Positions 56,298 through 64,000 of a stretch of 64,000 nucleotides of DNA are shown here, in pieces; within the stretch, counting starts at the first letter, position 1; every line of letters begins with the position of its first letter. The DNA comes from Taxillus chinensis (Eukaryota; Streptophyta; Magnoliopsida; Santalales; Loranthaceae): assembly GCA_023512835.1 (NCBI GenBank), contig CM042091.1:40066107-40130106 (forward strand), written 5' to 3'. The position numbers were made by a program, and so were the translations under genes. The notes under the pieces were generated by a model. The model had not been told where the DNA came from. It ran no database searches and saw only the letters and a program-made list of their open reading frames with translations.

Positions 56298-57603
56298 TGT
56301 TGGATGAAACCTAGAATTTGGATGATGCGGATCAAACCTAATGTAATTTGATTTTATTTGTTTCATGTTTATTTTAAGTCTGTGCAGAAGATAAAATTGT
56401 TCTCCGGACCTACTCCTGTAAGAGCAAAGCAAAGGACATGATACATAATCCTGATCCGGGTCATCATGAGTGTCGTTTAACACTTGGTAAATAACCAAGT
56501 CTTCATCCGGAGTAAGAACCCTCTCGTACGAACTAATTAATTATCAAAGGACTAAGGATTCCGCGCTCTTATTGTTGATTGGACTAAGTCATTTTATGCT
56601 GAATGAGAATCCGAATCTACGCCTTGTACGGAGTAAGAGAGATTTGTTGCAGAGAAAGAATTTAGTCTTTCGCTCCAGCTGTCTAAGGAAAAGAAGATTC
56701 GGACCAAGGAATCCGAGCTTTTCACTCGAGCGGAGTAAGGACATCTGATGCGGAATAAGAAATCCGAATCATTACTCAAGCGGAGTAAGGAACTCACGCG
56801 AAGTAAGGAAGCGCTGATGCGGAATAAGGATTCCGCATATCTACCTCATGCGGAGTAAGGAAGCGCTGACACGGGATAAGGATTTCAGGACTTCATATAT
56901 GCGGAGTAAGCAATAACTAATATGGAGTAAGGATCCGAACCTCGTTGATACGGAGTAAGGAAAGCTACACCGGATTAAAAGGACGCTACTTCAACTTATC
57001 AATACCGCATTTATGATATTAGCTCGCTGTGTTCCGATGTAAGACAAACTTATTGAATATCTAAACTGTCTTACACGTGGACCACTCGGAGATGTGGATG
57101 CAGTCCCAAATGTAGTTGGAAGCAAGCAAAGTTATTTAATTTACTTATGCTTCCAATATTTCGAGCTCCACATCCGAAGCAGTTATAGCAGAAGCATTTT
57201 CCGAGAAGAACTTAATGTTTACACAGCGCTCGGAAAACACAGTTCCAAGATAGATTCCTAGGATGTCTATATATATATATTTGTAGTGTTGTACATTAAG
57301 AGTAAGCATACACATACTAAGGAAAACTGATACGCGCGTGAGCAAAGTAATTGTATAAGAGCTTATAGAGATCATTAACGCCAGTGTGTGTAATTGTAAA
57401 GCCAAGTGCTAGTGAAATCAGCTATAATTGCTGCTTATTTTGTTGTAATTATCATTTGATAATAAAGCAAAATACTTTTACTATCTGGTTATCTTCCGCA
57501 CTGATTTTATATCTTTTAACCAGATTGTGTTACACCTGTGAGGAAAGAGTTTTTGATTTAAGCCTATTCACCCCCTCCCCCTCTAGGCTACCAGGGACCA
57601 ACA
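56298..57603 (+). repeat. Copia 5' LTR (1,306 bp)
   Basis: Runs from TGTTGGATGAAACC to GGGACCAACA. 56640-56970 contains about ten copies of CGGAGTAAGGA or CGGAATAAGGA, spaced irregularly. A short (TA)n lies at about 57267-57282. Confidence 0.88.
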
Positions 57604-57605
57604 AG

Positions 57606-57618
57606 TGGTATCAGAGCA
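57606..57618 (+). other. Copia primer-binding site, tRNA-Met
   Basis: TGGTATCAGAGCA starts two bases after the LTR and matches the 3' end of initiator tRNA-Met, the usual primer of plant copia elements. Confidence 0.9.
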
Positions 57619-57664
57619 AGTTCTATTTGTTCCAAGTAGAGATCGCACTCTTTCTCTCTTACAA

Positions 57665-58848
57665 ATGGCTGAAGAAAGTAGCATGCTTTTCAATACTCGC
57701 CTTAACTCCGGAGGTGCACAAGAGCCCCTTCCAAATCGAAGCAGCAGTGAAAATGTCAATCCACCTCAACTTGCTGCTACCGCTGCTGCACAACCACGGA
57801 GTTCTGGCTTCACTCTGACAAAGCCACCCAAGTTCACACCTGAGCTTTTCTCCCAGTGGAAAGCTCGCATGAGAATGTTCATGGTCTGCCATGATCACCT
57901 CATGTGGCCATGTCTTCATCAGGAGATACCCACTCCGATGACTATCAGAGAACATGGAGTCAGAAGACCAAAGACTGATGCCGAACTCACCAATGATGAA
58001 AGAGCCTGGCAGTCTCTGGCATATGTCACATCGTCATTGGATTTCGAGGCTTTCACGGACGTCCAGGGCTGCACGACAGCGAAAGCTGTCTGGGATAAAC
58101 TGACAATCCTCTATGAGGGAAGTCAGTCCCAAATGCAGAATGTTATCTGCACTCTCAGGCAGAACTTTGAGAGTTTCAATCATAAACCGGGCGAATCACT
58201 CGAAAGCATCTATCGGAGATTCGGCAAACTCATACTTGAGCTGAAAACTGTCAATGAGCATTATTCTCAATCTCAGATCAATGACAAGTTCTTTTGCTCC
58301 TTGCCGGATCGCTACTACTCCAAACAACTCCAGATGCAATCGGACAAGAACTGGCAGTATGTTCCCCTTGAAGAACTATATAGAGAGCTGCGGACTCACG
58401 AAGTCAGGTTTAAGTACTCTGATCGGGATGAGAAAATAGCTCAGAAAGAAAAAAGGGTAGCTCTCAAAGCTACGGAATGTCCTAGCATACTGAGGAATGA
58501 TGATACGAACGCGTCCGAGAATTCTGATTCTGACGAGGAGGAGGAGATAGCTCTTCTTGTCAAATCCTTTGAGCGATTCCTACGAAAAGTAGAAAAGGAT
58601 TCAGGAGACGCTCCTCATCATCTTTCCAAAGAAAGGAGCGACCGGAGTCTAGTTCCCAGGAATGCTACAACTGTGGGAAAACCGGTCATTGGGCCAAGGA
58701 CTGTAGATCCAAATCTAAAGTGGCCGAGAAAAGTGACAAGGTAACTCCTCGCCGCTCCACCTCAGACAACAGCAAGAACAAGATGAAGGCGTTTGTCACA
58801 AAATACGTCAGTGGCTCCGAAGAAGAGGAGGAATCCTCGGATGATTAG
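57665..58848 (+). pseudogene. Copia gag, first part, with frameshift
   Basis: From ATG 57665: KPPKFTPELFSQWKARMRMF, then RAWQSLAYVTSSLDFEAFTDV and AKAVWDKLTILYEG, typical of copia gag. An acidic DSDEEEE stretch follows. Between about 58600 and 58640 the frame shifts. In the new frame a CCHC zinc knuckle (ECYNCGKTGHWAKDC, Cys codon 58663 to 58704) binds RNA. It then runs to TAG at 58846, after which the same frame continues into the next segment, so the stop probably replaced CAG. Confidence 0.85.
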
Positions 58849-58875
58849 CCAACTCCCAAACCGAACGTCTGCCTC

Positions 58876-59718
58876 ATGGCAAATTCTGAGGTACCTTCGA
58901 TCTCTGAGCTCATGAGTAAATTAGAATCTCTTATTACTGAACATGATCATGAAAAGAATGAGAAACTAATAATTACTCAAATGTACAAAGATATGGAAAG
59001 TCAGAATAAACGTCTTGAGATCACTGTTTCTAGATTAGAAAAGGACATAACTGACTTCAGGAGTAAAGAGGCTTGGTATCATGATCTAAGAGCTGAAAAT
59101 CATCTGTTAAATACCAACCTAACAGGCCTAAAAGTCATTGTGAAACGACTCGAGAATGAACTTGAACAGGAAAAGGAAATAAATCGTAAGTGGCTAAAAT
59201 CCGGGGAAATAGCCTCTACATTTAGGACTGATCCGGATAACATTCGAGTCAAACCTGGCCTAGGCTCCGAACCATCGACTTCCACTGCTCATGCTACTGA
59301 GTGTCCTCCGGACTTCACTCCGAAACTAACCAACTTATATCCTGTTAGTACGTCTAAACCGTTGGATGGTTTCATTTTAGGTGGCACCATAGTTTATGAC
59401 TGTGGAAGAGAGGCTATTACTGCTATTCCCGAAATAGTAGCACCCATAACTAATGATGAAGGGAAGGCTACTGCAGTTCAAGCCAAAACTGTAGCACCCG
59501 AAAAGAAAGGAAAAGCTAAGGCTGATGCATCTAGGGCCAAGAGCGCGTCACCCAAATGCAATGGATTAGGCCATAGGGAACCGAGTAGAAAATCTGTAAA
59601 ATCTAAGAGACCTGTATCCCTTGTTTGTACTCCGCATTATAGTGTCTGTTCCATCTGTAGGGAAATAGGTCATTATCACTATGAATGTTGGAGTTTATCT
59701 GATAACTGGCTTTTGTAA
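58876..59718 (+). pseudogene. Copia gag, second part: coiled coil and second zinc knuckle-like motif
   Basis: 280 residues. Residues 10-110 are a coiled coil (MESQNKRLEITVSRLEKDIT). A Pro/Thr-rich section and a basic Lys-rich section follow. It ends with CSICREIGHYHYECW, which has CX2CX4HX4C spacing. It is in frame with the preceding segment past the TAG at 58846. The frame breaks at 59718 and resumes at 59681-59953 in another phase with a Lys/Ser-rich linker ending RPKQVWAPKA. Confidence 0.75.
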
Positions 59719-59953
59719 TCAAGTTTCTATCAATAAAGATCAGTTAAATAAAAGAGGTTCTTCGAGAAAGACAAAATCTAAATCTCAAAGGAGTGTCTCT
59801 CCAAATAAAACCCAAGAAAAGGTAACATCTGAAACTAACAAATTAAGGTCAACCTGGAAAGCTAAAAATCCTAGCAAAGTTAAATCCGGAACTGTTGACA
59901 TAAATGCTGTTCCTTCTAACCGCCCGAAACAAGTTTGGGCTCCAAAAGCGTAA

Positions 59954-61867
59954 ACTGTTGTCTTTCAGGAGCATCTCTGGAATGCATTGTCGGATCACTT
60001 GAAGTTAAAGATCAATCGAAGCAAGTGGATCCTCGATAGTGGATGCTCCGGACATATGACGGGTGATCAGACTCTACTTGTTGAAGTTAATGACAAACGA
60101 GGTCCATCCGTGTCATATGGTGACAACAGCAAAGGTAAGACTGTCGGGTATGACACTTCAACCAACGGCTGTGTATCTATCACTAGAGTTGCACTAGTCG
60201 AAGGTTTGAAGCATAATTTGCTAAGTGTCAGTAATTTATGTGATAAAGGATTTACTGTTTCCTTTATGTCCAACACTGCGCGATAGGAAAACTTATCCGG
60301 AGATGTTAAGTTATCCGGATCAAGAGATGGGGACATATACTCAGTGGTCTTAAGAAATAATTCTTCTGACCTTGTATGCTTCCTCACTACAGCATCAGAT
60401 GAAGATAGTTGAATATGGCATAAGCGATGCGCACATTTAAACTTTAAGACCTTGTCTAAGTTAGCGTCACTCGATCTTGTCACTGGTTTACCTAAATACA
60501 AATGCTCCAGAGACTCTCTCTATCGAGAATGCCAACTTGGCAAATAGACCAAACATAGTTTTAAGAGCAAATCAGTTAATTCAATAACTGCTCCTCTACA
60601 ACTTCTTCATATGGACCTCTGTGGTCCCATTTCTGTTCCTTCACTAGCTGGTGCGAGATATACCCTTGTGGTTATCGATGATTTCACCAGGTACACATGG
60701 GTGATGTTCCTGAAATCTAAGGATCAAACCTTTGAGCATCTTGTAGATCTTTTCAACTGGATAAGCAATTCACAAGGATTGAGCATTAAATGCATCAGGA
60801 GTGATCATGGTACAGAATTTGATTTTTCCGAAATGAGATCATATTGTTCTAAACAGGGCATTCAGCATGACTTCTCTGCGGCCAGAACTCCATAGCAAAA
60901 TGGGGTAGTTGAGCGCAAGAATCACACTTTAGTCGAGGCTGGCAGATCTATGTTAGCAGGGGCAAAGCTTCCTCTCAGTTTATGGGCTGAAGCTGTGTCT
61001 ACTGCCTGCTATGTTTAGAATAGGACTCTAATAAATAAATCTACCATTAAAACACCCTATGAGATGTGGAGAGGACGAAAGCCTTCAATTTCACATTTCA
61101 GAGCTTTTGGGTGTACTTGCTATATATTGATCAACGACAAAGAACTCCGGAATAAATTTGAACCAAAATCTGATGATGGGATTTTTGTCGGGTACTCATT
61201 ACATAACAAAGCTTATCGGGTCTTCAATAGAAAACTTTTAAAAGTTGAAGAATCTATCCATGTAACCTTTGATGAAGCTAACCTGGATTGGTCTAAAGTT
61301 GCCTCTTCAAGTTCAAATGCACAGGTTCAGGACAGTAACATCGACTATTCAAAGTTTATGAATGTTCCTGCTACACACACTGACCAACCACGTAGCACCA
61401 GCGAAGCACAAAGAAATGGTACGGATGATGCTACGGATGAATCGGACTCTAGACTTCCATTCATTTATGGACATATTTCTACGGATATTCAAAATACCGG
61501 AGTACCTTCCAGTCCATCCGAACCAGTTACTACTGAAATGAACAGTATTGGAGAACCTCAGAGTACTCCAGAACCTATTAATACTGATAATACTGGTCCG
61601 GAAGAAGCTCAATCAGTGGACGAACAAGATCTACCTAATCTGGGAGAGCTTCAAATTATTCAAGATCAACCGTCACATGCACAGAATTACAGGTGGACTC
61701 GAAACCACCCTCCAGAACAAGTGATTGGTGATCCTACTATTGGTGTAAGAACACGAGCAGCCACCTCCAACATCTGTCTTTATTCATGTTTTCTATCTCA
61801 AATAGAACCAAAGGTGGTAGAGGAAGCGCTTCAGGACTCGAACTGGATAGAAGCCATGCAAGAATAG
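59954..61867 (+). pseudogene. Copia protease and integrase, interrupted by stops
   Basis: The protease site is WILDSGCSGHMTG (from about 60028). The GAG-pre-integrase zinc region has IWHKRCAHLNF. The integrase core has the Asp of HMDLCGP (60611), the Asp of IRSDHGTEF and the Glu of QNGVVERKN; KPSISHFRAFGCTCYI and the FVGYS block follow. Stops lie at 60284 (TAG), 60410 (TGA), 60545 (TAG), 60893 (TAG), 61016 (TAG) and 61865 (TAG), all in one frame. At 60893 and 61016 the conserved residue is Gln, so CAG to TAG is the simplest reading. Confidence 0.9.
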
Positions 61868-62104
61868 CTGAATCAATTTAAGAGAAATGATGTGTGGACT
61901 CTAGTACCAAGGCCCAAGTCTCAGCAAGTCATTGGAGTTAAATGGGTGTTCCGGAACAAGCTTGATACGGATGGAATAGTAATCCAGAACAAAGCCAAAC
62001 TGGTAGCTAAAGGATATCGTCAAGAAGAAGGAATAGACTATGACGAGACCTTTGCTCCAGTAGCAAGACTTGAGGCAATCAGAATGTTTCTGGCGTATGC
62101 TTCC
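61868..62104 (+). pseudogene. Copia reverse transcriptase, N-terminal piece only
   Basis: [50 protein letters not shown] and [18 protein letters not shown] form the standard start of copia RT. It stops before any catalytic motif; there is no YVDD and no RNase H. The sequence switches at about 62100-62105 to an unrelated protein-coding segment. Confidence 0.9.
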
Positions 62105-62324
62105 CAATGCTCTCCTCAATTCGTCAATTCTGAGCAAAAAGGACGTTCCCCAACAACCTGACGGAGAAAGCTGTGGAGCCTATGTCTGTTACTTTATTAG
62201 GCATCTTTTGAAGTATGATCCCAACTGGAATTACTTTTTCTTGTGCACTAAAGAACAGTCTAAGCGGCTAAGGGAGCAGGAAGCAACTAAAATCTTCAAG
62301 TACAGTAAGCCTTACAATTCTTAG
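62105..62324 (+). pseudogene. Ulp1/SENP-type cysteine protease, C-terminal fragment
   Basis: In the frame ending at TAG 62322-62324 the segment reads [20 protein letters not shown] followed by IRHLLKYDPNWNYFFLCTKEQ. VPQQ-x2-G-x2-CG is the oxyanion Gln and catalytic Cys signature of C48 (Ulp1/SENP) SUMO proteases. The His and Asp of the triad would lie upstream and are absent, so it cannot be active. It begins right at the break in RT and ends before the copia 3' UTR. Possible sources are a host Ulp1-like gene or the Ulp1 domain carried by some plant Mutator elements. Confidence 0.8.
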
Positions 62325-62349
62325 TATAACTTTTATACTAAGGCTTACT
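62304..62349. other. Nested inverted repeat after the Ulp1 stop
   Basis: AGTAAGCCTTA (62304-62314) pairs with TAAGGCTTACT (62339-62349). CTTAGTATAA (62320-62329) pairs with TTATACTAAG (62333-62342). The two stems overlap, so one or the other could form. The stop codon of the Ulp1 frame lies inside. Confidence 0.6.
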
Positions 62350-62463
62350 TTGTGTTACTGTTGCTGAAATAGTGGAAATTTCTTTATCCTTATCTCTGTG
62401 TATATCTTGCTGCCTAACTGGATCAGATTACAAAGGGTTTGGCACATCCATATTGAGGGAGAT

Positions 62464-63471
62464 TGTTGGATCAAACCTAGAATTTGGATGATGCGGATCA
62501 AACCTAATGTAATTTGATAAAATTGTTACAAAGAAAATAAAATTGTTAATGTAGAAGATAAAATTGTTATCCGGACCTACTTCTGTAAGAGCAAAGCAAC
62601 GGATAGGATATATAATCCTGATCCGGGTCATCATGAGTGTCGTCTAACACTTGGTAAATAACCAAGTCTTCATCCGGAGTAAGAACCCTCTCGTACGAAC
62701 TAATTAATTATCAAAAGGACTAAGGATTCCGTGCTTTTATTGTTGATTGGACTAAGTCATTTTATGCTGCATGAGAATCCGAGTCTACGCCTTGTACAGA
62801 GTAAGAGAGATTTGTTGCAGAGAAAGAATTTAATCTTTCGCTCTAGCTGTCTAAGGAAAAGAAGATTCGGACCAAGGAATCCGAGCTTTTCACTCGAGTG
62901 GAGTAAGGACGACTGATGCGGAGTAAGGACAACTGATGCAGAGTAAGGACATCTGATGCGGAATAAGAAATCCGAATCATTACTCAAGCGGAGTAAGGAA
63001 CTCACGCGAAGTAAGGAAGCGCTGATACGGAATAAGGATTCTGCATATCTACCTCATGCGGAGTAAGGAAGTGCTGACACGGGATAAGGATTTCAGGACT
63101 TCATATACACAGAGTAAACAATAACTAATATGGAGTAAGGATCCGAACCTCATTGATATGGAGTAAGAAAAGCTACACCGGATTAAAAGGACGCTACTTC
63201 AACTTATCAATACCGCATTTATGATATCAGCTCGTTGTGTTCCGATGTAAGACAAACTCATTGAAGATCTAAATTGTCTTACACATGGACCACTCGGAGA
63301 TGTGGATGCAGTCCCAAATGTAGTTGGAAGCAAGCAAAGTTATTTAATTTACTTATGCTTCCAATATTTCGAGCTCCACATCCGAAGCAGTTATAGCATA
63401 AGCATTTTCCAAGAAGAACTTAATGTTTACATAGCGCTCGGAAAACACAGTTCCAAGATAGATTCCTAGGA

Positions 63472-63540
<69 letters not shown>

Positions 63541-63576
63541 GTAGTGTTGTACATTAAGAGTAAGCATACATATACA
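62464..63576 (+). repeat. Copia 3' LTR, truncated
   Basis: It matches the 5' LTR from TGTTGGATCAAACC to TAAGCATAC(A)TATAC and then stops, so roughly 290 bp of the LTR 3' end are missing and no target duplication can be found. It differs from the 5' LTR by a small internal insertion after AATTTGAT, an extra CGGAGTAAGGACAACTGATG unit and a large (AT)n expansion. Confidence 0.85.
63475..63539. repeat. (AT)n microsatellite inside the copia 3' LTR
   Basis: About 65 bp of TA dinucleotides. The same place in the 5' LTR (about 57267) has only about eight units. The Ile-Tyr frame across it is an artefact. Confidence 0.95.
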
Positions 63577-63646
63577 ATTGTAACACACCAAAAAGTGTTA
63601 TCGAAAGGTGGGAGGCTTCTCATAAGCTAAGCCGACCTAACACTCC
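63577..63646. other. Short spacer between the copia and an Ogre-like LTR
   Basis: Contains ACACACCAAAAAG, the reverse complement of CTTTTTGGTGTGT found in the left flank of the copia (about 56256). It also contains CATAAGCTAAGCC, similar to the reverse of the left hairpin arm. No gene. Confidence 0.45.
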
Positions 63647-64000
63647 TATTGGACCCCATTTTTTCGGGTTGGATGTAACATTCATTTCCGCTTGAAACTC
63701 CTTTTCTTTGTAAGATAAATAAAGAGACGTGACCGTCGATTCGAGGGTGTACTTCGATGTCTTCTTTAAAAAGGCCTCCAAACGATGAAGAGCCAGTTCC
63801 GGGCGATAGAAAATCAAATGTGAAGATCAACGCCTTCAACCGCGCTCAAATCCAAGGTCAAACGAATAAGTTATGGTCGAAACCGTATTTGGATCGCTAA
63901 CGTCATTGAACTAGCAGCCAATATTCAAAACGACACTCCGGATCAGGTCACGAACCTCATGCTCTTAATCCTCTCATCATTCTAAGGAGTTTGACATATA
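63647..64000 (+). repeat. 5' part of another Ogre-like LTR, cut by the window end
   Basis: TATTGGACCCCATTTTTTCG onward aligns with 13128-13500. Shared words in order are GATAGAAAATCAAA, GATCAACGCC, CAACCGCGCTCAA, AGGTCAAACGAA, CACGAACCTCAT and TTTGACATATA. It is clearly more diverged than the two LTRs of the intact element, so it is a different, older insertion or subfamily. Confidence 0.8.

Larger units (their letters stand above)
56298..63576 (+). mobile_element. Ty1/copia retrotransposon carrying a Ulp1 fragment in place of most of RT-RNase H
   Basis: The 5' LTR (56298-57603) and the truncated 3' LTR (62464-63576) share TGTTGGAT(G/C)AAACC and most of their length. A tRNA-Met primer site, gag, protease and integrase in copia order, a short start of RT, a Ulp1-like C-terminus, and the tract ATTGAGGGAGAT before the 3' LTR follow. 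Gag is long, with two zinc-knuckle-like motifs and a coiled coil, which hints at the SIRE/Maximus lineage. The protease-to-RT frame has no frameshift over 2.1 kb but seven in-frame stops. Confidence 0.9.

Noticed and set aside
62105..62324. A functional Ulp1 protease gene
   Set aside because: Only the C-terminal third of the domain is present; the catalytic His and Asp regions and any start are missing.

Overview
The window reads as plant nuclear DNA, probably from a eudicot with a repeat-rich genome. The evidence is a six-exon MRS2 magnesium transporter with GT-AG introns, a LOG-type cytokinin-enzyme pseudogene, a four-exon plant-type serine-rich gene, and a dense nest of plant LTR retrotransposons with tRNA-Met and tRNA-Arg primer sites. 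I cannot name the species. No bacterial operon, CRISPR array, rRNA gene or convincing tRNA gene was seen.

Layout. 1-1703: non-autonomous, TRIM-like LTR units, two on the plus strand followed head-to-head by one on the minus strand, abutting an LTR fragment (1704-2551). 2552-6270: small DNA elements, namely a 276-bp hAT-type MITE with a perfect 8-bp target duplication (TSD), a GC-rich transposon end, a tRNA-like A/B-box segment, and a 1.84-kb AT-rich element with long inverted ends. 6521-8530 (minus): MRS2 gene, TATA box near 9361. 9560-10372: decayed chromovirus integrase/chromodomain. About 10390-13083: minus-strand LTR. 13128-32078: a complete 18.95-kb Ogre/Tat-type Ty3/gypsy element with 3.6-kb LTRs, TSD CCTTT, tRNA-Arg primer site, ORF1, gag-pro, an intron-like gap, RT, two RNase H domains, integrase and two tandem-repeat blocks. 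It landed about 40 bp from the LTR at 13083. 32829-33437 (minus): LOG pseudogene. 33441-43300: LTR debris, a 2,422-bp solo LTR with TSD GGCAC, 51-bp and about 70-bp tandem repeats, a G-box cluster and a long (CT)n tract. 44427-46437 (plus): a 445-aa gene with a Ser-rich body and a Cys/Trp-rich tail. 47890-52707: nested LTRs. 52708-55788: a second TRIM-like tandem array, on the minus strand. 56298-63576: a Ty1/copia element whose reverse transcriptase is cut after about 75 residues and replaced by the C-terminal end of a Ulp1/SENP-type cysteine protease. 63647-64000: start of another Ogre-like LTR.

Only two loci look like working host genes (MRS2 and the 44427 gene). The large retroelements are disabled. 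Most of their in-frame stops sit where a C-to-T change on one strand explains them (CGA to TGA, CAG to TAG, TGG to TGA/TAG), as expected for long-methylated DNA. The least ordinary items are the copia-Ulp1 chimera, the tandem and head-to-head TRIM-like arrays, the duplicated exon ends of the 44427 gene, and a short reading frame shared by two copies of one LTR family.
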